Origin: Ziziphus jujuba
Taxonomy: Eukaryota; Streptophyta; Magnoliopsida; Rosales; Rhamnaceae
Reading direction: 5' to 3'
Assembly: GCF_031755915.1 (NCBI RefSeq)
Contig: NC_083388.1
Span: forward strand, 7,749,001-7,813,000
Length of the DNA: 64,000 nt
This document shows, piece after piece, positions 1 through 11,401 of the stretch. Both the position numbers and the translations under genes were made by a program. The notes under the pieces were generated by a model. It was not told where the DNA came from. It ran no database searches and saw nothing but the letters and a program-made list of their open reading frames with translations. Within the stretch, counting starts at the first letter, position 1. The number at the start of each line of letters is the position of its first letter.

Positions 1-48
1 ATCTTTTTGAGAAAAAGAAATAAAAGGACAAGAATACTCTCCCCTTAC

Positions 49-927
49 CCTTGTTTATAAAAACTGACCCTGGATGAAGATTTTCATGAGCTTGTATAAT
101 GCTTTTCTCAATGCCATCAACAAGAACATCAAATGACTGACGCACAAATCCAAGAGATGTTACAATATACACAACATATTGGAGATAACCCCCAGGGCCT
201 GCATGGGTATGAATTCCACTAATAGCTACATTCTTTTCTGTATAAAGTTCCCCATACCTGCCAAGTAGCAAGACAGGACAATTTCCATTAAACAGACTAA
301 AATTCTGTAATCCCTAAAAGAAAACTACAAGTTTTTCCTAAAAACTCATAGCTAAAGTAAATTCATTTTAAGAAGTCCTCAAAACCAAATTTCTACAGGA
401 TTAATGGAACATAAGAACAATTTTATTTTTTCTAGTATACGTTAAGAACATGCAACATGACAAGTTTTGCTTACATATTATATGATAGGATTGATAGTGG
501 TTAAAATTACATTGTCATTCAAGAAATTTGTAGCAAGCTTCAGAAAAAAGTCATGGCTAAAGACTAATTATGTCAAGTACCTTGCTTTTAACCTCTCCAA
601 TACTTTGATTGTTACAAGTTGTGAGGCCATGCAAGCATCAAGATTTACAAATACCACCCGCTTCCCCTTGGGCTCTGCTACAATAAATGCACGAGCTCGA
701 AGCCTGAAGTGAATCCCAGATGCAATCTGCTCTGCGTTAGCATATCCCATCATATTAACATCAGCTGCTGGACCAGTAATGTCATAGCTTCCAAGCCCAA
801 CCAAATAGTTGGAATCTGAGAGTACTCCTTTACTGCTATGTAACAAGAGTACAAGTGCAATACAAAACCAGCTTCCAAGAAATGATCTCCAAATGTTAAA
901 ATTAACAAGATGAAAGATCTCCATCAT
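49..927 (-). CDS. Neutral ceramidase, N-terminal part (exons 581-927 and 49-257; gene continues off the left edge)
   Basis: The product hydrolyses the amide bond of ceramide to give a sphingoid base and a fatty acid; the family is secretory or endomembrane. Exon 1 (927 down to 581, 347 nt) begins with two consecutive ATG codons at 927 and 924. It encodes a hydrophobic signal/anchor stretch (residues about 13-30) and then the conserved ceramidase start with YLVGLGSYDITGPAADVNMMG. Exon 2 (257 down to 49, 209 nt) joins in phase (AG then G, giving Arg) and contains HTHAGPGGY, the zinc-ligand histidine region of the family. Splice sites seen: donor GTACTT at 580, acceptor TTGGCAG ending at 258, donor GTAAGG at 48. 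No lesion is visible. The family is usually 750-800 residues, so only about a quarter is present. Function comes from family recognition; the splice sites were read directly. Confidence 0.93.
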
Positions 928-2271
928 AGCTCCTCAGCAAACAAAAAAGAGGATGGAGTTATTGCTTAATCAGCTCTTATTTTCTGTCATAAAAAATATC
1001 AAGAGAAGACAATTTCGGTAAGTCTAAAGAGCAGTAATCACGATTTGCAAAAGATCTATCTTATAGATGGTTTCATACCGAACATTAAATAATCTTCCCC
1101 CACAAGGTGAAGTAAAATGACGAAATTAACATACAAAATCAATTTTCTTTTTTTTTTTTTTTTCCTTTTCAATAGTAAAGTTATAGAATTAACAAGCGCT
1201 TGGGAAACAAATTATCGAATGCCATGATTTATTTCCTGATCCTCCATATCCCTTTCCCAATTTTCTCCATGCATACATGTCAATATAGGTTGCATTTCTC
1301 TCTTTCTTTTCTTCTGTCTTTCCAGGTGCAAGGCATGCAACTGTATCTCTGCTGTACGCCAAAGGTTATAGCAATTGAATTCAGAAACAAAATTTCTTTG
1401 AAGAATCAAAAAAAATTTTCTTTGCAAATTCAAAAGCATTCCAAATTTATATTCCAACCCAGGTATCGGCATCTCAAACTTTTTCAAACAGCAGGAATTG
1501 CTCTCTCATTTTACATGTGAGTATTAAGCGCTATTATTATTATTTATAATATTTCTACACGATTTCTTTCCCAATTTCCTTTTTGGGGATGCATTCCTTT
1601 TTTTTTCCGCTTTTCACGTCCAAGGTATGTAACGTACTTCTATATCCATCTACTCTCAGATTTTCCCTTCTTTGCAAAATTAAACAAAATTAAAATTGAA
1701 TCCAGCTCAAAACTATATATCTCCAGCTCAAAACTATATATCAGCACCTAAAAAAGCCACGGAAGCTGCAATCTCACTAAACACTGACTAAAGTCCACCC
1801 TCTACCAAACAAATAAATAAAAATAAAAACTTGATTAATCTTGCAATAAACTCTGACGCATTTTCTCCATATACACTCCAAACTTTTTTCCTACATCGAA
1901 TAAACAACTTCAATCCAAGACCATGCTTATAATTAGAAAAAATAAAAAATAAAAAATAAAAAACAAAAAAAAACCCATTTCCTACTTTTTTCAGTAAAAC
2001 CTATAATTATCCCCGGTGAAGCGAATTGCCGAATTTCAAGAAACGATTAGCAAATAAAATTAAAAACTCAAAAACAACGGCTTAAACCCTCAGATACTAT
2101 AAAGCACCTGAGATTAATCCAACCAGAAAAAATAAAAAATTAAATTAAATTTGCGAAGAGAGTTTTTCTCTTACCTTGAACGTAGTTGGAACTGCCGCTG
2201 CTCTACATAGAAAAACTGGGACTTCTTCACAGTCAGTTTCCGCTGGTTTAATAGAAGTTTCAGAGGCACTG
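928..2271 (-). other. Ceramidase 5'-UTR: leader exon (about 2174-2271) and 1.2-kb leader intron (about 936-2173)
   Basis: On the minus strand, 2174 is followed by GTAAGAGAAA, a strong splice donor. An acceptor (TTTGTTTGCTGAG) lies about 10 bases upstream of the start codons. This gives a spliced leader and a long 5'-UTR intron with poly-T and AT-rich stretches, such as the T run near 1148-1163. No coding sequence was recognised inside the intron. The exact transcription start is inferred from the TATA box. Confidence 0.6.
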
Positions 2272-2294
2272 ATCAGAGACATGCTGGTGTAGAA

Positions 2295-2301
2295 ATTTAT
2301 A
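2295..2301 (-). promoter_or_regulatory. TATA box of the ceramidase gene
   Basis: The minus strand reads TATAAAT in a CTATTTATAAATTT context. Transcription would start about 30 bases downstream, near 2271, just upstream of the proposed leader exon. Confidence 0.5.
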
Positions 2302-3480
2302 AATAGAGCGCATTAACTACGGTTCCAAAATGGAGTCAAAAGAAAGGAAAAACACAAAGACTGGTAGCGGGGAAGGGAAGCCACGGAAATGTGGTTTGTT
2401 TTCTTCCCCGTGCGTGGGCTGTGCTTTTTGCTTTCCAATAATGTGTCTTTGTTTGATTATTATTATTATTATTATTGTTTTGAAATTGACATGCGGTGGT
2501 TTTCATTGGATGCATGGAAACTCGGTAAAACCGATTCTTGATCATGGACTGAGAATTTTTCAGTTGGACTTTGGATCTCTGAGCTCGGATCTGTTCCCGT
2601 GGTTCTCGAGGCTTTTTTTTTTTAATTATTATTATTATTAAAACAATATTTCACCTTGTCTAACATGTTTGTATTTTCAATTCAAATAAAATTTTTTTGG
2701 CCAAATCTTTTTTAATTAAATTTCCATAATATCATTTAATTCAATTTTGTTTGAAAAAGTTTCCGAGGGAGAGAATAACATTGTTTTGCAATTTTTATTA
2801 AGACAAGCTTTTTATTATGTTTGAGTGGAATAACAAAGATATTTATACAAATATTCTTTTGTCAAAAATGATATTGATTGTCAGATTTATTTGTGTATAT
2901 GTCACTATATATATATATATATGAAACTTAATAAAAATATTATGGCAGATAATATTTAAAAAATTGATAAACACAAAAATAAAAATAAAAATAAATTTAT
3001 GAAAGGCGCGATAAATACAAGCTGGGTCACCTTATTATTTTTTGGTCCATTTAAAACAAGCATACCCAATAATAACGTGTCGATGGGTGAGTTAGAGAGC
3101 ATGGAATTTCCATACCACTTTGGTAATTTCATTTGGTTTAAGGTTTTGTGAGGAAGCCGACGATTGCACCGCCTAAGGCAACGGCCATTCACATTGGATA
3201 AACAAAATTGCGAAGGCAAGCCCAAAGTCACGCCAAAACTGCGCTTTCATTAGGAAATATCGTTGAAACTGCAATGGGGTGTCCACAAAATCTCTGGTTG
3301 CTTAATTACATCCCTTTTGGATTTCTTGTAATACTCATCTTTCTTTCTTTGGTAAACAAAATATCTACCACACTATATATTTGTTTGCATCATCACTACT
3401 ATCATATCGCATCGTCCTTGGTAATTATGTAAAAAAAAAATAATAATGAAATTACATCATTGTGATTATATCAAGGTTCA
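2302..3480. other. Intergenic, AT-rich; no gene recognised
   Basis: This stretch holds simple repeats: ATT tracts near 2458-2475 and 2626-2640, and (AT)n near 2907-2922. Open frames here overlap low-complexity DNA and resemble no family known to me. It probably includes distal upstream DNA of the ceramidase gene. Confidence 0.5.
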
Positions 3481-3670
3481 CTATGGTTACAGTCATGGTT
3501 CACTATGGTTAATACTTGTAAATTGCAATGTAAATAATATGTTAGTTTTTATTGTTTGTGTTGGAAAAACACTATGGTTACAGTCATGGTTCACTATGGT
3601 TAATACTTGTAAATTGCAATGTACATAATAAATGAAACATGTTAGTTTTTATTGTTTGTGTTGGAAAAAA
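3481..3670. repeat. Tandem duplication, 91-bp period
   Basis: The segment from 3481 recurs from 3572 with a few changes and an 8-bp difference near 3632. Both copies end with the first 10-11 bases of the adjacent LTR (TGTTGGAAAAA), so the repeat reaches across the LTR boundary. Confidence 0.85.
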
Positions 3671-4243
3671 AATCCAATACCAAGTGTCTTTGATTGTACA
3701 AGCGTGTCACCTTCTAGATTGAAGGAAATAGAGAAAATAATAATAATAATAATAATAATTGCAAAAATAAAATAAAATCAGATGACTGTATTTAATTGCA
3801 GAGAATAAATAATTAAAAAGGTTCTAATGCCTTAATGATTAAAGAATTTTAATCAACTAAGAAAAATAAATCAGAACAATACTAATAATAATAAAAAGTA
3901 CAACCAATAAAATAGGCGGTTCAAGGAACATCACAAAATTAAATTGCTACAAATAAATACTAAGCGGCCATAAGGCCTGCTTTATGTTAAAAATTAAAAT
4001 TAAAAATGAGAGAATTATTCTCATATAAAGAGATGTAGTAAAAATTGAGGTGTCTCTTCAATAAACAAATGAGGTTTCAATATATAGTAAGAGAAGCCAC
4101 CCACAAGTATCTTTCTTTTCGATGTGGGATATTTGAAAACTTTTTATTTTTAAAAACCAATTGGTTTTTCTTATTCTAATCCATATGTGATATTTTTCCT
4201 TTTGCTTCCTTATTACCTTAGATCGAAAATATTAGTACAAACA
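3659..4243 (-). repeat. LTR, 3' copy of the 3659-6329 element
   Basis: This 585-bp copy runs TGTTGG to ACAAACA on the plus strand. It aligns end to end with 5746-6329, differing by scattered substitutions and small indels, and includes an AAT/ATA microsatellite near 3737-3760. Confidence 0.85.
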
Positions 4244-4932
4244 TTGCCCCCCATGTTTCATTAAATTAGAATAATTTGATGAAACATGCAAAATTTCAAT
4301 TTTTTGGTCTCAGCTTTCCATACTAGTACCCTATGATAGCCGTTGGCAGGATCATATTGGTCTTCGAATGTCTTTGCCTACGCATTTGGTCTTTTGCCCA
4401 GACCAGAATCCCTTCGGACCATGCTTCATAGTCTCACAACCAGTCATCTTTAAAATGACTTTTTAAGCATCTCCGAAATGCATGCGCAAACCTTTATGTA
4501 TATTGTTCTTGATCTTTAGCTGTCCAAAGTCTCGATTAGTTTGGAGGTTATAATGTCCATTCTTCCACCTATAGTTGTTTGGACTGGCCTGATATGGTTG
4601 AGGGATGCCACATTGACAATACTTCTGGTTACGGTCTTGATGCATAAGCGGTTGCCTCCCGGCCTAAATTTGATTTCTGGCCGTTGGAAAAACATACAGT
4701 TGGCTCTTCTGTCCCATGTCTTCAACTTGTTTCATCATTATTGGTGTAACCATAAAGGTCTGCACTCTAGTAGATGCAGTCCATGGAGTCACTATCGTTC
4801 TGGATACGGCTTGAGGGGCTAGGACCGTGGTAGATGTGACTGAAGGTGCTACCGAGATGGATGTGGCCTTAAAAGACGGTATTCTGATAGGTGTTGATAT
4901 GGCGTGAGTGGCCTGCATCGAATGGATCTAGC

Positions 4933-5715
4933 TTAGGGAGGTAGCACTGAGGCAAAGGCTGCCTTGGAGGCCAGCACTCTTGTAGGTGTAAATGTGGCCT
5001 GGGGGGCATGAGGGGTCAATATCGGGGTTGATACGGCCTGTAGAGTCATCATCGAGGCAGAGGCAGCCTTGGAGGCCAGCACTCTTGTAGGTGTTGATGC
5101 AGCTTGCAGATCCTGCAACTGGATAGATGAAGTCTGGGGGGCCAACATTGGGGCTGAGGCAGTCTTGGAGGTCAGCACTCCTATAGGTGTCGGTGCAACT
5201 TGGAGTTGATGCAATTGGATAGATGCGGCTTGATTGGCTAGTATTGGGGCAGAGGTGGCCTTAGAAGCCAGCACTCCTGTAGGTGTTGATGCGTTTTGCA
5301 GATCCTACAGCTGGATAGATGCGGCCTGATTAGTCAGCATTGGGGCAGAGGCAACTTTGGAAGCCATCACTCTTGTTGGTGTTGATGCGGCCTGCAGATC
5401 TTGCAACTGGATAGATGTAGCCTGGGGGGTCAGCATCGGGGCTGAGGTGGCCTGTGGAGCTAACATTGGGATGGATGCAGACTGATTGGTCAGCATCGAG
5501 ATAGAGGCGGCCTTGGAGGCCTGCACTTGATATTCATTTTGATCATAAATTGGCCACATATATTTTAATGTGGCTTGGAGGGCCTGTAACTGTTGGAGCA
5601 TGAATTCAAACGATGCTGCCATCTTTTTGTTATGCTCTTTTAAATCATGACTCATTTGGCATCAATTATCTAGAATGACTTTATCATCATTTGAAGTCAT
5701 CTCAGCTTCTTAGTT
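4933..5715 (-). pseudogene. Tandem-repeat ORF of the non-autonomous LTR element
   Basis: Function unknown. One minus-strand frame runs from an ATG near 5712 to a stop at 4933 and is broken by TGA near 5676 and TAG at 5305. The N-terminal part (after MSHDLKEHNKK, near 5650) is helical and Gln-rich. The rest is about six copies of a 32-residue unit with the theme LASKAASAPMLTNQAAS and QLQDLQAASTPTRV. The DNA period is 96 bp (similar positions near 5077, 5173, 5269 and 5364). Degenerate repeat-like sequence continues in another frame to about 4664. It could be a degenerate gag-like or captured protein; I recognise no domain. Confidence 0.6.
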
Positions 5716-5745
5716 GATGAGTCCCACCGGGCATGTCAAAAAATA

Positions 5746-6329
5746 TGTTGGAAAAAAAATCCAACACTAAACGTCTTTGATTGTGCCAGCATACCACCTT
5801 CTAGATTGAAGGAAATAGAAATAATAATAATAATAATAACTGCAAGAATAAAATAAAATCAGACGACTGTATTTAATTGCAGAGAACAAACAATTAAGAA
5901 TGTTCTAATGCTTTAATGATTAAAGGATTTTAATTAACTAAGAAAAATAAATCAGAACAATACTACTAATAATAAAAATTACAACCAATAAAATAGGCGG
6001 TCCAAGGACTGGCACAAAATTAAATTGCGGCACAAAATTAAATTGCTAAAAATAAATAAGGCCTGCTTTGTGTTAAAAACTAGAATTAAAAATGAGAGAG
6101 TTATTCTCATGTAAAGAGATGTAGTAGAAGTTGAGGTGTCTCTCCAATGATCAAATGAAGCTTCAATATGTAGTAAAAGAAGCCATCCACAAATATTTTT
6201 CTTTTCGATGTGGGATATTTAAAAACTTTTTATTTTTAAAACCCAATTGGCTTTTCTTCTTCTAATCCATATGGGATATTTCTCCTTTTACTTTCTTATT
6301 ACATTAGGTCGAAAATATTGGTACAAACA
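5746..6329 (-). repeat. LTR, 5' copy of the 3659-6329 element
   Basis: This 584-bp copy runs TGTTGG to ACAAACA on the plus strand, and is the upstream LTR in the element's own orientation. The primer-binding site could not be assigned to a tRNA with confidence; the adjacent minus-strand interior begins TATTTTTTGACATGCCCGG. Confidence 0.85.
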
Positions 6330-7302
6330 ATTTGATTATGATAAGTTTGCAAACAAAAAATAAAATCTAAATAATGCTTTTTATATTTAGAGCAATAATA
6401 TGTTGGAATATGTACTTAACCTAAGATGGGATCATGCTGAGGCATTAAGTGCTACAAATGACACATCATTTTTTTTTTCTTTTTGATAAATTGGGAATGG
6501 TTTTTTTAGCACTAGGACCAATTAAAGATTAAAACTAAAACATAATTTGACAACTAATAAACCTCTAGTGCTTGTCAAATTGATAGATTTTTAATGCAAA
6601 ATGGAAACTATATATTATCAATAGATCAACATGTAACAATGAACAAGTAAAGTTGGCCCATTTGGTATGATCTCACACTCACCTAAAGTCTTATATATAA
6701 CTTTTGTTCCAAAAGAGTTTTAGGAAGTGCTAGATTGAATTACTGGCTATAAACTCTTACGAAAACCTCCAGTTGGTTTTCCAGTTGATTATTGTTGTCC
6801 TTTCCAACGTTAAGAATGTATTAAGCATGGAAGGCATGTTTTTAGCAAGTAACCTATTTACATATTCATGTTTGACTTTTTGTGACAAAATTTACAAAAA
6901 ACATTGTTGTTAATCCAAAACAATTGAGAATTCATAATTCAACTGGTTACCAATACAAGCCAAGTCTACAAGAACTGCACATATTTTTTCTGCTAGATTA
7001 GAAGAGATTATTATTCTTTTTTAAGACGATGCCCTTAAATGAAATGTAAATATATATATTTTTTAATAGAATTAATCAAAATGTAAACAAGTCAAAACAA
7101 AATATTCTAAAGCAAACACAGCTCAGATAAACAAGGGTCAAGATTGATAGCTTATAGTTATAGCTACCTTCATAAACTGTCTAAAAGAAAACTCTTAAAA
7201 CTCTTAACATCAAAATTAAAATTTGATTTCATTTTCATCTTAAAAACATGAGTTTTCTTTCTTTCTCTCCCTCACAAATACATTATGATGTCCTCCGAGT
7301 CT
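6330..7302. other. Intergenic, AT-rich; 3' flank of DUF674 gene A
   Basis: No gene, terminal repeat or domain was recognised. It should contain the 3'-UTR and polyadenylation region of gene A, but no single site can be fixed by eye. Confidence 0.4.
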
Positions 7303-9211
7303 TCACTTCGGCTTCCCAAGGAACGCATGTGTAAGAGCAGAATCTGAAAGAAAAGAAGCCACCAGAAGACGCAGAGCCTACATGCATGTGGCAAAAAATC
7401 AGAATCGAAGGAATAAAAGTGCTGGTATGAAAGAATTAATTAACCGAAGATTGAATGTAACCAATTGAAGCCTATGCATATTTGCAGCCAAAAAGTTAAG
7501 GTGAAAAGGGTACAGCAGGATAAGTAACAGATCAATAATAATTCAAGCAAAAAGAAAAAATAAAAAAAAGGAAAAGATATAATGAGCTTCATTATCGATG
7601 GAACAATTGTTTAGCAGATAATTATTTTAATAAATTATTTGAAGTAAAAATATAAATTAGATTAAAACTCTAATATTTCTATGTAAAAGTGCTAAAAATA
7701 AACTCACTTGTCTAAAAAAAAAAAAAAAATATCGGAAAAGTTCTTCAAAACTCAAATTGACCAGTCTTAATGTTTATGTATGATAGCCTACGTACCTCTT
7801 CCTTGCCAACACGCACAACTTTCACCTCAATATCACTAAAAGGTACCTTCAACTCATTGAGAATGGAAATGACAAAGAGCGGGGATATGGGTCTTATGAT
7901 CAGACTGTCTGTCAGTGTGAACATTGTATGTCTTTTTAGAAACCCATCCCTGCCAGTATTGAAATCCATGACAGTAGAGAAACCTGGAGCTTTTGATGCA
8001 ATTTTAGAATGGAGATCTTCATCATTGTACAATAAAAGAGCGCCGATATTGTCTAACTGTGAATAAAATAGTGGACGAGAGGCTTGCTCAATACTTATAA
8101 GATCATTTTCATAGCCAAAACCTAGTGCAAGCATGGGACTAACAAGCATTTTTTCATGGCTTTTCGACTTAAAGCACTTTTCATCAAGTTCCACAACACT
8201 CTTGTACAAATTATCTACGCATCCATTCAGAAATCCATTCAATCTATGTTTCAATATGTGACCAACTGGAACAGCAAGAAAACTCAAGAGTAAATTTACA
8301 AAGTCTTCCTTGGCTTCTGCATAACAAACTATCTTCTTAGATTTGCTTACCATAAGCTTTACAGTAAATTTTCCTTCTTGCTTAATATTACCCTTCCTCG
8401 CTTGTTTTTCTACATCGCGAAGTCCAGCAGTAATTCCTGGTACAGGTTTATGCTTCAAAAGGGTTTCAGTCAATGGTGTCCTTGAAAACAATGAGCATAG
8501 TAGCAAATCCCAAACCTGAAAAAATAGATAACAACTAACAGATTATAATTAATTAGTAGATAGAGAGAGAGAAAGAAAGATAGAGAGATGGGGAAAAGAA
8601 TTATGCATTTGAATTACCTCTACAAGTTGTATTTCAAGAATCCTCTCCTCGACGCTACTCCAATCAGTGACACCAAGATTGGAAAACAAAGATAAGCTAG
8701 CTCCATTGGACAAAGATACGATTTGTAAATCATCACTAATTACAAATCTGGTGTTTCCTTTGGTAAACATGTCTCCATCTTCAGGAGTAGAAGAAGGCTC
8801 ACTCGATAATTCTATTCTACTATAGATGTATGCTCCACACTTACATACATCACACTTAAGGCCAGAGCCAAAATCGTAAACCTCATTGCAGCAGAGGTAC
8901 CGTTTAGCTACACCATGAGAATTGCATTGAAGGTAATGGCCCAAAACTTCAGTAGCTCTACGTGGACATAGCAACATTTCTTTACATTCTTCGGCCCGGA
9001 AAAGCTGGACATCAATGTTCTTAACACTTTCATACAGATTGTACATGCAACTTGTTCCTACTGTTTTTGATTTAGAACAAGAAAGCCTTGTAATTGTTCC
9101 CATGGGAATTGTCAACAAACTAAACAGTACTTCAACAAAATCATTATCTGATTCAACAAAAACAACTTTGTTCTTATGCTTGTCCACCAGACCCTTTAAG
9201 CTAATAGACAT
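7303..9211 (-). CDS. DUF674 family protein, copy A (type I), intact; exons 8618-9211, 7796-8515, 7303-7377
   Basis: Plant-specific family of unknown biochemical function (Pfam DUF674). Three minus-strand exons of 594, 720 and 75 nt are all multiples of three and give 462 residues. Exon 1 starts at ATG 9211 with MSISLKGLVDKHKNKVVFVE, the family start, and carries cysteine pairs (CDVC, then CGAY) in mid exon. Its donor is GTAATT. Exon 2 opens VWDLLLCSLFSRTPLTETLL, has a second half-domain start (KLMVSKSKKIVCYAEAKEDF), and ends GKEE before a GTACGT donor. Exon 3 (acceptor CATGTAG) encodes ALRLLVASFLSDSALTHAFL and ends GKPK-stop. The two half-domains resemble each other, as is usual in this family. 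No disabling lesion seen. Upstream DNA appears to derive from the other type (see findings). Confidence 0.9.
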
Positions 9212-10487
9212 GGCTAGGAGCTAAACAGAATATGAATCAAATATTGGTGTCCTTCTCTCTTAAGAAAACTTACCAAGCAACTGGCAACATTCAAAAAAAA
9301 AAAAAAAAAAAATCAATTTCAATATAATATTTAATTAAGCTAGTTTCTAAACTCACAGATGTTTGTAAAAATGAAAAGAGCATCAAACAAACTATTACAA
9401 TAGAAATTTGCAGCAACGGCTATTTAAAGATCGAAGAGGAAGATTAATAAGCGTGAGAGAATTGTAAATAGTTATCACCGAATCAGCAATAAAATTGCAC
9501 ACATTAGTTGCAGATAGACAAAACAAAAAATAAATATATGAGAATGGGAAAACTATCAAGCGTAAAAAACTAAGAAATCTACCAGAAATAAATAAATAAA
9601 TAAAATAAAGTGGCTTTGACTAGATAACAACATAATTTCTATTCAAGTTGTATTGTATTTTGGCCAGGTCAGGGCAATTGAACTCTTCAATCAATCATGT
9701 CTTTGCCAGTATTCAAGCAATTTTTAACCAACTATTACAGAATTGTGTACCTACAAAGACAGCTGACAGAGAAATACCAGTAGCAAATAAAAAAAATCAT
9801 GAATTTATAAAGGTTATGTCTAATTAAAACATGGGATTTCCACGCTTTAGCTATATATGATTCAATGTTATAGTTATAGATAATTACATTCTCAATAGAG
9901 GAAAAGAATGCTGATTTCTGAGTTAAAAGTCCATTATAAGGTCTAAGAAATTTAATAAATAAATGAAAGCAGAGAAAAAATGAAAAAAAAAAAAAAAAAA
10001 AGCCCTTGGAGTAAACTATTTTGTTGTTGCCAATTGATCTGAAGTTTCAACTTCAGATCAAAAATAACTAAACTACGACATAGTAGCCAGAGGAAAATCA
10101 CTTATTTCTTCAATAAATGTTGTAAAATATTAAAAAGAAATAAGAACCAGCATTTCTTTTTGGGGCCCTCCACAAAAAAGACACAAATTTTCGTAGTAAA
10201 GACACATAAATCATAAGAAATTAATAAATATAAAGATGACAACTTCAGCTAAAAATAAAACTAAAAATATGGTGATGATCTAGATTCCAGGAAGATTTCA
10301 GTGAACTCTTTCAAATATAGTCAATTCAAGGAAGAAACACACTCCATATATAAATTTACAAATCAAGCATGCTAAAATTAAGCTACTTTAAAGAGGACCT
10401 TGTTTTACATAAAACCTCAAATGAGAGAGTAAAAAAATTGTGCTACTGAATAGAGGACCATTTTCAGAAATTCACTCTAGCACATAC
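9212..10487 (-). other. Proposed 5'-UTR intron and proximal upstream DNA of gene A
   Basis: An acceptor-like CTGTTTAG lies 9 bases before the start codon. A donor at 10487 (CAG then GTATGTGC) sits in a block kept upstream of copies C and E. From 9237 to about 9815 the DNA matches the region upstream of copy B (20240-20830). Beyond that it matches upstream DNA of C and E. The splicing proposal is inference. Confidence 0.4.
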
Positions 10488-10680
10488 CTGGGATTGGTAA
10501 ACAAATGCCTGACGCAGAAAAAATGTACGAAGGATGATGAATATAAATAAGAAAAAGAAGAATATATGTTTTGGGCATATAAGAAAAAGAAGAATATATG
10601 TTTTGGGCATAAATTAAGTAAGGGCCATTTGGGTTTTTTGCATAAAGGCAAAGGTGCCAGTGTCAAGATCTACTTTTGAA
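10488..10680 (-). other. Conserved upstream block, candidate noncoding first exon of gene A
   Basis: The sequence TACCTGGGATTGGTAAAC and the DNA after it recur near 36693 (upstream of C) and twice near 56990-57040 (upstream of E), always with the same GTATG donor on the minus strand. Conservation across duplicates fits a noncoding first exon but does not prove it. A short tandem repeat (AAGAAAAAGAAGAATATATG) lies at about 10548-10607. Confidence 0.35.
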
Positions 10681-11109
10681 AAAGAAAGAACTTTGACGGG
10701 GAAGAAAACATAAAGGCCAAGGTGCAAGTCAATATTGCTCAAGCTTTTCTTTTCTTTTAATTGAAAAAGAAAAATTTCTTTTTATCTTAAAATGATAAAA
10801 AAGAAATTGAAATGAATACATGTACTGGTACTGAAATGTATATACTAATATATATATATATATATATATCTACGTTAAACTTATAAGCTGAAATTGACGT
10901 CAGCTCTTAAAATGCATGTACTAAGAGAAAAAAAAAATACCATGGCACAAAAGTAACGTCTTCATCTTCAATATTATGTATGACACATTTGAAATGATAT
11001 TATTAAATATGTTACATTTTTGAACAGATTGAAATATATAATTGTCAATACTAAAATATGATAATAACTTTTCATATGATGGTGTTCTTTTTCTTTTTCA
11101 AAATTTTTT

Positions 11110-11148
<39 letters not shown>

Positions 11149-11401
11149 TTCATTAAAGATGGGCTAAAGGCGAATTGGTAAGCCATAATTTTTAGAGTTT
11201 GTTGCAAAGTTTGCTGTAGCTAGTAGCTACCACCTACCAGTATGAAGAACATCGATTTTATATATTTTTACCATTTTAAAAAAAAACCATCACATATGCT
11301 CCAGAATAATAAAATCACTGTTTTCTCAAACAACTATCTCAATTTGAGTCATTACACCTCTACTATATATGAATTATCATGTATTCTATATGGAGAAGTA
11401 A

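Larger units (their letters stand above)
3659..6329 (-). mobile_element. Non-autonomous LTR retrotransposon (LARD/TRIM-like)
   Basis: Two direct repeats of about 585 bp, each TG...CA, flank a 1.5-kb interior. Orientation is minus: just inside the left LTR the minus strand reads a purine tract (GGGGGGCAA) abutting TGTTTG, as a polypurine tract should, and the only long ORF is on the minus strand. Flanking pentamers are GTTTG (3654-3658) and ATTTG (6330-6334), a 4 of 5 match for a target-site duplication. No reverse transcriptase, protease or integrase is recognisable, so mobility would need enzymes from elsewhere. Confidence 0.8.

Noticed and set aside
467..712. Plus-strand open frame opposite the ceramidase first exon
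   Set aside because: It is antisense to a recognised coding exon and has no domain of its own.
2330..2641. 103-codon plus-strand frame upstream of the ceramidase gene
   Set aside because: It has Ile/Leu runs from ATT repeats and ends in low-complexity DNA, with no recognisable family.
4541..4822. Plus-strand frame in the non-autonomous LTR element
   Set aside because: It lies opposite the repeat-bearing minus-strand frame, and the polypurine tract places the element on the minus strand.
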